Source of the DNA: Candidatus Arsenophonus lipoptenae
GTDB taxonomy: Bacteria; Pseudomonadota; Gammaproteobacteria; Enterobacterales; Enterobacteriaceae
DNA: 64,000 nt
Direction: 5' to 3'
NCBI RefSeq assembly: GCF_001534665.1
Contig: NZ_CP013920.1
Coordinates: 248,001 to 312,000 of the forward strand
This document shows, piece by piece, positions 12,456 to 21,595 of the stretch; position 1 is the first letter of the stretch, and every line of letters starts with the position of its first letter. The notes under the pieces were generated by a model that was not told the DNA's origin, ran no database searches, and saw nothing but the letters and a program-made list of their open reading frames with translations. Both the position numbers and the translations under genes were made by a program.

Positions 12456-12749
12456 TTATTTTTCAATAATTGCCAAAATATCACTTTCTGACATAATTAA
12501 TACTTCCTCATTATCAATCTTTTCTGTCTTCACACTATAGCCGTCGTTAAAAATAACGGTATCACCAATTTTTACATCTAATGGTTTACTTTCACCGTTT
12601 TCTAAAATGCGACCGTTACCAACAGCTAACACTTTACCTCTAGTTGATTTGCTAGCAGCAGATCCAGTAAGAACAATGCCACCAGTAGATTTAGATTCAA
12701 CTTCTTCTCGCTTAATGATAACCCTATCATGTAATGGACGTATTTTCAT
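12456..12749 (-). CDS. groS: Co-chaperonin GroES (10 kDa subunit)
   Basis: Heptameric lid of the GroEL chamber. The 97 residues equal the normal length. [14 protein letters not shown] at the start, the mobile-loop region with [13 protein letters not shown] at about 20-32, and [15 protein letters not shown] near 68-82 are typical. It is the first gene of the groES-groEL operon, 50 bases before groEL. A good GGAGA ribosome-binding site precedes ATG. A sigma-32-type promoter about 100 bases upstream indicates heat-shock control, or what is left of it. Confidence 0.99.
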   Translation of the reverse strand: MKIRPLHDRVIIKREEVESKSTGGIVLTGSAASKSTRGKVLAVGNGRILENGESKPLDVKIGDTVIFNDGYSVKTEKIDNEEVLIMSESDILAIIEK

Positions 12750-12844
12750 TAATAGATCTCCTATAAAATAAAATCCATATTAAGGTAAATTACGGATATA
12801 CTAGTAAATCTTATTTATAATTTAAGATTACTAAACTATATAAT

Positions 12845-12876
12845 TAAGTGGGGGCAATTAAAATCAGTTCAAGGGG
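12845..12876 (-). promoter_or_regulatory. Sigma-32 (heat-shock) promoter of groES-groEL
   Basis: Read on the minus strand, CCCCTTGAA (12868-12876) is followed after 13 bases by GCCCCCACTTA (12845-12855). This fits the RpoH consensus CTTGAA / CCCCAT-T and closely resembles the E. coli groE promoter as I know it. It stands out as C runs in very A+T-rich DNA. The GTT spacing to the groES start leaves about 90 bases of leader. Confidence 0.85.
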
Positions 12877-13569
12877 TAGATAAAAAAATTTTTTTATTTA
12901 ACACAATGCTTAATAAATTGTACTTAATTATGATCTTTATTAAAAAATAAACCTTCATGTAAAATGTTATTAAATTCAAAAATCAGATTCTTTATATTGA
13001 ATTCAATCTTTACAAGTATATCTTAATCTTAAAATAAATTAAAATTATTTTTATACTTAAAAACAAAAATAAATATAAAGCATTAACTTACTAAGTGTCT
13101 TTTTTTTGAACAAAAAAATAATAATAACAATGCACATTCCATATAAATCAGTACAAAACCTAGGTAAAATTAACAAAATTACAGCAATTAAAAAACTAAA
13201 TTTTTAATCAATTTTATGACATGAAATTCATAGAAAATTAAAATTTTTATAGTAAAAAATACTATTTATCCTTTTTATTTTGAATAAAAATAATAAAAAT
13301 TTATTTAAATAACTAAATACCTTTTATATTTAATTATTTATTTTTATTATTATAAAGAAATTATACTAAATTTACAGTAATCAATGTTACTTTATTACTT
13401 ATTTTCATTAAAAAATACACTTCAATATAATACGTTCATTACATAATAAAGCAATCTAAATATTTCTTTAATTTTTCATATTTCACACATAAATAAAAAT
13501 CAATTAATTATAAAGAATAATGATACACAATTTTATTATTTTTATTTATTTATTTATTAAATAAATTAA
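12877..13569. other. Spacer between the groE promoter and pgmB
   Basis: About 690 bases of A+T-rich sequence with no recognisable gene, RNA or hairpin terminator. In reduced symbiont relatives this would be ordinary eroded spacer. Confidence 0.5.
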
Positions 13570-14220
13570 CTAAACCATAATTAATTGTTCAAAATTAATC
13601 TTTTTAAAAGAATTTACTAATAATTTAGCACCTACTAAATTATTTTCTGATGAAATACCGACAGAAAAAATATTTGCTTTATTTAAGCCATCAATGCCTG
13701 CCTGTGAATCTTCAAATCCAATCGCTTCACTTGGTAATATATTAATTAAATTAGCTGCCATTAAAAAAATTTCAGGATTAGGTTTACTATTAGTCACAGA
13801 ATAAGGATCAACAATAACATTAAAATAATCTTTGATATTCAATCTCTCTAAAATTAGAGTAGCATTTTTAGATGCCGAAGCTATAGCACAAGGTATTTTC
13901 TTTTTTCTAGTTTGTTTTATAAAATCTAGTACACCAGGAAAAATATCCCTTTTTGATAATTTACTAAGTAATTTAACATAATAATCATTCTTCTTAGCCA
14001 TAAGAATATATTTTTCTGTAGTATTAAAAATTTTTTCTTTATCTCCATAAATTAAAATTTTTTCTAATGATTCAATTCTACTAATTCCTTTCAAGTTTTC
14101 ATTAAATGAAATATCAAAATAAATATTAATTTGTTTAGCTAAATATTGCCATGCTTTAAAATGATAAAAGGTAGTATTCACTATAACACCATCAAGATCA
14201 AAAATCATTCCTTTCTTCAT
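13570..14220 (-). CDS. pgmB: Beta-phosphoglucomutase
   Basis: HAD-family mutase that converts beta-glucose 1-phosphate to glucose 6-phosphate through a glucose 1,6-bisphosphate intermediate. The nucleophile and acid/base are Asp8 and Asp10 in FDLDGVIVNT. The substrate-phosphate motif LKGISRIESL, the ALASASKN-like block (AIASASKNA) and GFEDSQAGI follow in order. The 216 residues and overall pattern match the Lactococcus lactis enzyme well. Its start overlaps the stop of the GH65 phosphorylase by four bases (ATGA), so the two are co-translated. This fits a role in using the beta-G1P that a GH65 phosphorylase releases. It is the last gene of the treB operon. The general HAD family is certain; the beta-PGM call rests on motifs plus context. 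Confidence 0.93.
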   Translation of the reverse strand: MKKGMIFDLDGVIVNTTFYHFKAWQYLAKQINIYFDISFNENLKGISRIESLEKILIYGDKEKIFNTTEKYILMAKKNDYYVKLLSKLSKRDIFPGVLDFIKQTRKKKIPCAIASASKNATLILERLNIKDYFNVIVDPYSVTNSKPNPEIFLMAANLINILPSEAIGFEDSQAGIDGLNKANIFSVGISSENNLVGAKLLVNSFKKINFEQLIMV

Positions 14221-16949
14221 GCTAATAATTCCTTTTTATAAAAAATATTGGCATATTTACTTGCAGAAATATAATATCTATTATTACCTACTTGTATTTC
14301 AGTATCTTGATCACAATTAATAGATAATGTTTCATGAGTAATAAAAAATTGATAATGTATATCTACATGGTATAAATTAAATTGAAGATATTTCCAATGA
14401 ATCGGTAATGAAGGGTTTATTATTAATATTGGTTGACGAATATCTACTCCACCATATGACATAATTGTCATGTTAAGAGTAGCTGCCATTACACCAGTAT
14501 GAATACCTTCTGAAGTAGTTCCTCCTTGAATATCATTATAATCAGAAAATAAAGACGAACTATATAACTGCCATGATAAATCTGACATTTTAATGTTTTC
14601 AGCTAATAAAGCATGAACAATACGAGATAATGTGGAACCATGAGAAGTGCGAGAAAAATAATAAAAAAAATTTTTTTCCATATAATTATTAGGCATAGGA
14701 TACTTCATATCTTTTAATAATTTTTTGACTTCATCTTGATGAAGATTATTAAATATCATAAGCAAATCTGCTTGTTTAGCTATTTTGTAATTATCTGGTG
14801 CTTTTCCTTCAGAACGTAATATTCTATCTAATCTAGAAATATTCTCGTATTTATTAATATATTTCTGCCAATCTATTTCTTTAAGTACAAAATAACCATC
14901 AAACTGTCCTATAATATTTTCATTATTAATTGAAATAGCTAAGTTTTCTCTGATAACTTTTAATTTTTCCCAAAAATCATTATTAATGCCTAATCTACTT
15001 ATAATCTTATTTATATCTAATTCAAAAAAAGATAAAACTATCTTGTCAATTTGATTAAACAACCATGCTACCATCAAATTAGTATAAGCGTTATCTTTTA
15101 ATCCTGCTTCTTTATTACCTAAACTATATTCATGAAATTCATCTGGTCCCATGATACCATTAATATGGTATCTATTTGTAATATCATCAAAAGTTGTTTT
15201 ACTAATCCAAAACTTAGCAATCTCAAATAATAATTCTAATCCAAATTCAATCATAAAAGATTTATCACCTGTATTTAACCAATACAACCAAATATTATAA
15301 GCAATACTTAAAGAAATATGATATTGTAAATGACTATGATCTGGATTCCATTCTCCTGTAAGTGGATTTATATGCAATGTTTGAGTTTGCTCACTACCAT
15401 CATATCCTGACTGCCAGGGAAACATGGCACCTTGATAACCTGCATTTTGAGCAGCTAATTTTGCAGTATTTAATCTACGATAACGATACATTAATAACTG
15501 ACGAGCTGTTGTTGGATAATGCATAATATAAAATGGCAGAATAAATATCTCATCCCAAAAAATATGACCTCTGTAAGCTTCTCCATGTAATCCCCTAGCA
15601 GAAATTGAAACATCTAATTTATATTTACCATTAGTTAATGGAGAACAAGAAGACAAAAGATGATAAGTATTTAAACGCAATAATTTCTGCGTCATCATAT
15701 CACCAGAAATAACAATATCACTTTCTAACCAAAGGGTTTTCCAAGCATTTATACTTTCTGCTAACTGAGTGGCGAAATTAGGCATTTGCCATGTATTAAC
15801 ATATTTCCAATCTTCTTTAAAAACAGTAGATATGGCAATAGCAACATTTTTTTCTAATTTATAATAAATACCTTCTACTGCAAGAAAACATATCATCTGT
15901 GTAATACAGTTACCATTTATTATTTTATTTTTTATATTTTCTTCTGAAAAAAAATCACCTATAATTTCTGTATAAATACCAATTCCTATTTTGCTTTGAT
16001 TTGTTTCAGCTAATAAATAAGTTTTATTCCTATCAGCTATTAAATCTTTAATTTGATAATGATTAGAATTAAGAGAACGGTATCTTTCAACTCCATAATT
16101 AAAAGTTCCACCATCTGTTTTTGTACAAATAGTTATTTGATCGGTAAAATTTATAGGACAAAATTTATATTCAATACTATAATTAGTCATCCTAGCCATA
16201 TTAACAAATTTTTTACTATCTATTTTTAAGCGCCTGCCATTTTCATCTTCAATCTGTAATTCACTAGATAAAATTCCTTTCATAAAATCCAAATGACGAT
16301 AAAGAGATACAACCTTAAAATCAGTAAAATTAATAAATTTGCCATTACCAATACGTAACGAGATATATTGAGTATTAGGTGCATTAACAAAATCTTCGTT
16401 ATTTATCTTATAACTATTAATAACAGAAATAGCTTGATTATACAGACCAGCCAAATAAGTTGCTGGATATGTATCATCACTAATTGTCATTTCAGGTAAT
16501 GTACCTCGTAAACTTAAATATCCATTTGCTACGGTTAATAAAGATTCAGTAGTATATTCAGATATACCAGGATAATATCCACAATAATCTATACCACAAC
16601 TAATTATGTCTTGTTTTTTTAAAAATGCATCTTTTAATGTTTCTTCACTATCATCAATTAAGATATCTGCCCTAATAAAAGGTATATTAAATATTTCATA
16701 AAAACATTTTTCTATGTCAATTACTTCTTTATGAGAAATTTCTATGCAAAAAGTTGAATAACAATTCAATGAATCTCCTTTTAATATTCCACCATTTATA
16801 TTAGGAAAATCTACTTTAATTAATTTTATTAATTTTAATAGATCCAATTTATTAATTTTTCTATATCGTACTGAATAAGATTTATTGTTTATTTTAGTTT
16901 GATAAGCAATTAATTTCTCTGGTTTAAAAATAATATACAAATAATTCAT
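14217..16949 (-). CDS. GH65 disaccharide phosphorylase, probably trehalose-6-phosphate phosphorylase
   Basis: Glycoside hydrolase family 65 enzyme expected to split an alpha-glucoside with inorganic phosphate, giving beta-glucose 1-phosphate. The family blocks appear in order: ESLLTVANGYLSLRG (135-149), GHIFWDEIFILPFY (461-474), GPDEFHE with the likely general acid Glu604 (601-607), RTSHGSTLS (767-775) and GGTTSEGIHTG (809-819) for phosphate. About 110 residues precede the first family block, which normally lies near the N terminus, so the protein (910 residues) is longer than the usual 750-800. It sits between treB, which delivers trehalose 6-phosphate, and pgmB, which consumes beta-G1P. I therefore infer trehalose-6-phosphate as substrate, as in Lactococcus TrePP. 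Trehalose or kojibiose phosphorylase are alternatives, since the sequence blocks also resemble that branch. Confidence 0.85.
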   Translation of the reverse strand: MNYLYIIFKPEKLIAYQTKINNKSYSVRYRKINKLDLLKLIKLIKVDFPNINGGILKGDSLNCYSTFCIEISHKEVIDIEKCFYEIFNIPFIRADILIDDSEETLKDAFLKKQDIISCGIDYCGYYPGISEYTTESLLTVANGYLSLRGTLPEMTISDDTYPATYLAGLYNQAISVINSYKINNEDFVNAPNTQYISLRIGNGKFINFTDFKVVSLYRHLDFMKGILSSELQIEDENGRRLKIDSKKFVNMARMTNYSIEYKFCPINFTDQITICTKTDGGTFNYGVERYRSLNSNHYQIKDLIADRNKTYLLAETNQSKIGIGIYTEIIGDFFSEENIKNKIINGNCITQMICFLAVEGIYYKLEKNVAIAISTVFKEDWKYVNTWQMPNFATQLAESINAWKTLWLESDIVISGDMMTQKLLRLNTYHLLSSCSPLTNGKYKLDVSISARGLHGEAYRGHIFWDEIFILPFYIMHYPTTARQLLMYRYRRLNTAKLAAQNAGYQGAMFPWQSGYDGSEQTQTLHINPLTGEWNPDHSHLQYHISLSIAYNIWLYWLNTGDKSFMIEFGLELLFEIAKFWISKTTFDDITNRYHINGIMGPDEFHEYSLGNKEAGLKDNAYTNLMVAWLFNQIDKIVLSFFELDINKIISRLGINNDFWEKLKVIRENLAISINNENIIGQFDGYFVLKEIDWQKYINKYENISRLDRILRSEGKAPDNYKIAKQADLLMIFNNLHQDEVKKLLKDMKYPMPNNYMEKNFFYYFSRTSHGSTLSRIVHALLAENIKMSDLSWQLYSSSLFSDYNDIQGGTTSEGIHTGVMAATLNMTIMSYGGVDIRQPILIINPSLPIHWKYLQFNLYHVDIHYQFFITHETLSINCDQDTEIQVGNNRYYISASKYANIFYKKELLA

Positions 16950-16990
16950 ATTTTAATTCGCTATTAAATAGATTATAAAAAAATAACTTC

Positions 16991-18415
16991 TTAATTAGAA
17001 ATTAAAATTCCTTTTCTTTTTTGGTAACGATAAACAAATATAGTTAGAATAATTGGAATAATAATAGAAATTATTGTCGAAAAAAAATAAATTGGCCAAT
17101 ACATAGGTTTAATAGAAAGAAAAGCAGGTAGTCCACCAATACCAATACCATTTGAAAGTACATTAAAAAGACCACAAATAAAACCTGCACAAGAAGATCC
17201 TGCCATAGCACAAAATAAAGGAAATCGATAATAAAGATTTACGCTGTAAAGAGCAGGTTCAGTAACACCAAAATAAGCAGAAATAGCAGCTGGAATAGTT
17301 ATTTCACGTTCATTTTCTTTACGACTAATAAGAATAATACCGACTACAGAAGAAGCTTGTGCTATATTAGCCAAAGCAATAATTGGCCAAATTGGTGTTC
17401 CTCCTTGAGATTGCATAATCTGTAAATCAATGGTTAATGTCGTATGGTGAAGACCACTAACAACTAATAAAGGATAAACAAAACCAAAAATAGCAGATCC
17501 AATTGGTGCAAAATTCCCAAACATGATAAATTTAATTATTACTGCTATTTCATTACCTATCATTCTACCTATTGGTCCTAGTATACCATGTGCAACAACA
17601 AGAGATATACTTAAAGTAATAATTGGAATAATAACTAATTTTAAATAATCTGGAATAAAACGACGCATAAATTTTTCAAACCATCCAAAAAACAAACCTG
17701 AAAAAATAGCAGGAATAATTTGAGCTTGATAACCTATTTTTTGGATAGCAAATAGACCAAAATCCCAAACATTTGGAGATTGATCAATTAAATTATAGGG
17801 ATTCATTAGTTGCGGTGAAACTAATGTAATTCCAAGAATTATACCTAATATTGGTGTTCCACCTATTTTTTTTACAGTCGACCAGCAAATTGCAACTGGT
17901 AAAAAATGAAAAATAGCCTCACAAGGTAACCAAAGAAATTCATAAATTGGTTTTAATATAGGATAAAATTCTAATAATGATTTATTATCAATTATTGGAA
18001 TTTCGCTAATAACATTTCTTAATCCTAATATTAACCCACCACAAATTAATGTAGGTAATAATGGAAAAAATATCTCAGATAAGTTACTGATTAAACATGT
18101 GATAAATTTAGAATATACTTTATTTGATATTTTATTGTTTTTATTATCATCAATTTTTAAAATATATTGTTGAATAGTTTTATAATATTTTTCTACATTT
18201 GTACCAATAATAATTTGTAACTGATCATCCTGATTAAAACAACCCTTAACTTCAGGTATTTTTTTTAAATCGTCTATCTTTACCTTTAGCTGATCATATA
18301 AAATAAAACGTAATCGTGTTAAACAATGAGTAATCTTGCTGATATTTTCTTTTCCACCAACCATAGAAATTATTTTTCTAACATTAACATGATTTATTGA
18401 AGTATCTTTTAACAT
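16991..18415 (-). CDS. treB: PTS trehalose-specific enzyme IIBC
   Basis: Imports trehalose across the inner membrane and phosphorylates it to trehalose 6-phosphate. The N-terminal IIB domain carries the phospho-cysteine Cys31 in HCLTRLRF. A linker of about 30 residues leads to the IIC domain with about ten membrane segments, including EIFFPLLPTLICGGLILG, GGTPILGIILGITLVSPQ and GVTEPALYSVNL. The match to E. coli TreB is strong along the whole 474 residues. There is no IIA domain, so it should depend on Crr (IIA-Glc), as E. coli TreB does; crr is not in this window. It is the first gene of an operon with the GH65 phosphorylase (41 bases downstream) and pgmB. The E. coli partner gene treC and the repressor treR are absent. 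Confidence 0.95.
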   Translation of the reverse strand: MLKDTSINHVNVRKIISMVGGKENISKITHCLTRLRFILYDQLKVKIDDLKKIPEVKGCFNQDDQLQIIIGTNVEKYYKTIQQYILKIDDNKNNKISNKVYSKFITCLISNLSEIFFPLLPTLICGGLILGLRNVISEIPIIDNKSLLEFYPILKPIYEFLWLPCEAIFHFLPVAICWSTVKKIGGTPILGIILGITLVSPQLMNPYNLIDQSPNVWDFGLFAIQKIGYQAQIIPAIFSGLFFGWFEKFMRRFIPDYLKLVIIPIITLSISLVVAHGILGPIGRMIGNEIAVIIKFIMFGNFAPIGSAIFGFVYPLLVVSGLHHTTLTIDLQIMQSQGGTPIWPIIALANIAQASSVVGIILISRKENEREITIPAAISAYFGVTEPALYSVNLYYRFPLFCAMAGSSCAGFICGLFNVLSNGIGIGGLPAFLSIKPMYWPIYFFSTIISIIIPIILTIFVYRYQKRKGILISN

Positions 18416-18820
18416 AATTTTAAAATTATTATATGAATTTAATTAAATAAATAATAAAATATATAATTATTAATTATATGTTTTATAGAGATAAATCACA
18501 AAATAGATATATAAATACATTAATTATTTAAAAATATTATTAATTGGTAATTTAAATTTTATTTATTCATTTATTAATATTTAAATAAATAAAATTTAAT
18601 ATATACTTATTCAAAAAATTAATATACAATTAATGATATAAAAATTAATTATATATTAATAAATATTATAAATTAATAAATATTATAAATTTTTATATTC
18701 TTTAAAAGAAATAGTAAATGAAATAGTATATTAAAAATATAATATTTTTTAAAAAGTGCTAGTAATCAAATATAAATTGTAATATTTAAAAATAATTATT
18801 TAAAAATAATTTTAAAGCAA
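18416..18820. other. Spacer between divergent treB and dusA
   Basis: About 400 bases that must hold the promoters of the treB operon and dusA. It includes a 17-bp perfect tandem duplication. I see no recognisable operator. Confidence 0.5.
18655..18688. repeat. 17-bp perfect tandem duplication
   Basis: Two adjacent identical copies (18655-18671 and 18672-18688) of ATTAATAAATATTATAA, in spacer upstream of dusA. Confidence 0.9.
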
Positions 18821-19861
18821 ATGTGCAATAAAATAGTTCATACAAAATTAATACAAAAAACAAAATTATCTACAAAATATCATAAACATCACTATTTTAG
18901 TGTAGCCCCAATGCTGCATTTAACAGATCGTCATTGTCGATATTTTCATCGTTTATTAACTAAAAAAGCATTACTTTATACAGAAATGATAACAACCAAT
19001 GCTATTATTTATGGTAAAAATAATTATTTAACGTATAATGAAGAAGAACATCCAATTGCATTACAATTAGGTGGTAATGAACCTAAAATTTTAGCTAATT
19101 GTGCAAAAATGGTACAAAAAGCTGGTTATGATGAAATAAATTTTAATATTGGCTGTCCATCAAAAAGAGCTCAAAATGGTCAATTTGGAGCTTATTTGAT
19201 GCGTGAAAGCTCTCTAGTAGCTGATTGTATAAAATCAATGCAAGATGTGGTTACCATACCTATAACAATAAAAACAAGACTTGGAGTTGACAATGATGAT
19301 AGTTACGAATTTTTAATTGATTTTATAGATAGGATTGTAACAAATAGTCAATGTCGTTTATTTATTATTCATGCTCGTAAAGCTTGGTTATCAGGATTAA
19401 ATCCAAAGCAAAATCGAAAAATACCACCATTAAATTATTCATATGTTTATCAATTAAAAAAAGAATTTCCACAACTCACTATTATAATTAATGGAGGTAT
19501 TAAAACCATTAATGAAGCTAATCAACATTTATATTATCTTGATGGTGTTATGATAGGTAGAGAAGCTTATCAAAATCCACAATTATTAATCAATGTTGAT
19601 CTTAAAATTTTTAATAAAAATAATTTAATTATTAATCCAATTATCGCAGTACAAAAAATGTTTCCTTATATTGCAAGAGAATTAAAAAAGGGGACTTATT
19701 TACATCATATCACAAAACATATGTTAGGGATATTTCAATCTGTACCTGGTGCTTGTAAATGGAGACGTTATTTAAGTACCAATAGTTACAAAAAAGGAGC
19801 TGATATTTCTATAATTAAAAAAGCACTTGAGTTTATTATCAATAAAATTGATTATTTATAA
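18821..19861 (+). CDS. dusA: tRNA-dihydrouridine synthase A
   Basis: FMN enzyme that reduces uridines in the D-loop of tRNA (positions 20/20a in E. coli). FSVAPML at 26-32 and TDRHCRYFHRLLT follow the usual N-terminal pattern. EINFNIGCPSKRAQNG holds the catalytic Cys112. HARKAWLSGLNPKQNR and the FMN-binding INGGI and DGVMIGREAYQNP close the barrel. At 346 residues it is close to E. coli DusA. In E. coli dusA lies two genes upstream of dnaB-alr; pspG and qorA are missing here, so the order is conserved. The ATG start has no strong ribosome-binding site, and an in-frame start a few codons later is possible. Confidence 0.96.
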   Translation: MCNKIVHTKLIQKTKLSTKYHKHHYFSVAPMLHLTDRHCRYFHRLLTKKALLYTEMITTNAIIYGKNNYLTYNEEEHPIALQLGGNEPKILANCAKMVQKAGYDEINFNIGCPSKRAQNGQFGAYLMRESSLVADCIKSMQDVVTIPITIKTRLGVDNDDSYEFLIDFIDRIVTNSQCRLFIIHARKAWLSGLNPKQNRKIPPLNYSYVYQLKKEFPQLTIIINGGIKTINEANQHLYYLDGVMIGREAYQNPQLLINVDLKIFNKNNLIINPIIAVQKMFPYIARELKKGTYLHHITKHMLGIFQSVPGACKWRRYLSTNSYKKGADISIIKKALEFIINKIDYL

Positions 19862-20163
19862 CCATCTCATAAATAAATAAAACACTTCTAATATAATTAG
19901 ATTGTTATTAAAAATTTTATAATGATCATTAATACATTATGTACTTATATATAATAAAAATTATAATAACTTATATTTAAGTAACCACTTAATTTAATTA
20001 ATAAAATCATATAAAATTTAAAAAAAACACATACAAAAAAAGAATATTAAGATAATATCTATAATATTAAATAACTAAAATTTCACTTAGTAAACATTAA
20101 ATAACATATAATTATGAATTATCTATGTATCAATGTATTATATGGATAAATGGGATAAGTGAT
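19862..20163. other. Spacer between dusA and dnaB
   Basis: About 300 bases where E. coli carries pspG and qorA. No remnant is recognisable. The dnaB start at its right edge is preceded by GGGATAAGTG. Confidence 0.5.
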
Positions 20164-21564
20164 ATGACAAATAATTATTATACAAAAACAGCATTCAAAG
20201 ATCTTCAAATAGAAGAATTAAAAATTCCACCTCATTCCTTAGAAGCCGAACAATCTATACTAGGTGGATTAATGTTAGATAATAAATGTTGGGATACTAT
20301 TTCAGAAAGAGTAAACAAAACAGATTTCTTTAGTCTACCACATCATACTATTTTTTCTGAAATGCAGTATTTACTTGATCAAAATAAACCAATTGATCTA
20401 ATTACTTTATCTGAATCTCTAGAACAAAAAGGTAAATTAGATAGTGTTGGTGGATTTGCCTATTTGGCGGAATTAGTTAAAAACACTCCAAGTGCTGCTA
20501 ATATAAATGCTTATGCAGATATTGTACGTGAGCGTGCTGTTATTAGAGATATGATAGCTGTAGCAAATGAAATAGCCGATGCCGGTTATAATCCTAAAGG
20601 TCGTAGCAGTGAAGAATTATTAGATATAGCTGAATCACGTGTTTTTCAAATTGCTGAAATTAGATCTAATAAAAATTATGGGCCAAAAGGAATTGAAGAA
20701 ATTTTATCAGAAACAGTAGAAAAAATAGAAAAATTATACCAAAACCCTAATAATGGTATAACAGGTATATCTACAGGGTATCAAGATTTAGATAAAAAAA
20801 CAGCTGGACTACAAAATTCTGATCTTATCATTATAGCAGCTAGACCTTCAATGGGTAAAACTACTTTTGCAATGAATTTATGTGAACACGCAGCAATGAC
20901 AGAAGAAAAACCAGTATTAATTTTTAGTTTAGAAATGCCAGCTAATCAAATTATGATGCGTATGTTAGCTTCACTATCAAGGGTTAATCAAACACGTATT
21001 CGTACTGGTCAGCTTAATGATGAAGATTGGGCTCGTATCTCTAGTACAATGGGTCTGTTAATGAAAAAACATAATATTTATATTGACGACTCTGCTAGAT
21101 TAACACCAACAGACATTCGTTCACGTGCTAGACGCATGTATCGTGAACATGAAGGTTTAAGTTTAATTATGATTGATTATCTTCAATTAATGCATGTCCC
21201 TTATATGTCTGATAATCGTACCCTTGAAATTGCAGAAATATCTCGTTCACTAAAATCATTAGCAAAAGAATTACAAATACCAGTTATCGCATTATCACAA
21301 CTTAACCGTAGTCTAGAACAACGAGTAGATAAAAAACCAGTAAATTCAGATTTAAGAGAATCAGGTTCTATTGAACAAGATGCTGACTTAATTATGTTTA
21401 TTTATCGAGATGAAATTTATCACGATAATTCAGATCTTAAAGGAATTGCAGAAATTATAATTGGCAAACAACGTAATGGCCCAACTGGGACAGTACGTCT
21501 AACTTTTAATGGACAATGGTCGCGTTTCGATAATTATGCTGGAATAAACTATAATAACAAATGA
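20164..21564 (+). CDS. dnaB: Replicative DNA helicase DnaB
   Basis: Hexameric 5'-3' helicase of the replication fork. The N-terminal domain contains EAEQSILGGLMLDN and SAANINAYADIVRERAV. The RecA-like domain has Walker A ARPSMGKTT at about 227-235, Walker B LIMIDYLQLM, and ends with GTVRLTFNGQWSRFDNY. I chose ATG at 20164, giving 466 residues (E. coli 471). The longer in-frame start at 20125 has no ribosome-binding site, and its extra residues have no counterpart in the family. It forms a pair with alr 31 bases downstream, exactly as in E. coli. No oddities in the catalytic motifs. Confidence 0.97.
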   Translation: MTNNYYTKTAFKDLQIEELKIPPHSLEAEQSILGGLMLDNKCWDTISERVNKTDFFSLPHHTIFSEMQYLLDQNKPIDLITLSESLEQKGKLDSVGGFAYLAELVKNTPSAANINAYADIVRERAVIRDMIAVANEIADAGYNPKGRSSEELLDIAESRVFQIAEIRSNKNYGPKGIEEILSETVEKIEKLYQNPNNGITGISTGYQDLDKKTAGLQNSDLIIIAARPSMGKTTFAMNLCEHAAMTEEKPVLIFSLEMPANQIMMRMLASLSRVNQTRIRTGQLNDEDWARISSTMGLLMKKHNIYIDDSARLTPTDIRSRARRMYREHEGLSLIMIDYLQLMHVPYMSDNRTLEIAEISRSLKSLAKELQIPVIALSQLNRSLEQRVDKKPVNSDLRESGSIEQDADLIMFIYRDEIYHDNSDLKGIAEIIIGKQRNGPTGTVRLTFNGQWSRFDNYAGINYNNK

Positions 21565-21595
21565 TTTATATAAATTAATTCAAACTGAGAATACA

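Noticed and set aside
19190-19205. DusA has Tyr instead of Cys in the GACLM-like segment (here GAYLM), which looked like loss of the catalytic cysteine.
   Set aside because: The catalytic cysteine of Dus enzymes is the one in the NxGCP motif, which is intact here (NIGCPSKRAQ, Cys112). The second cysteine is not the active-site residue.
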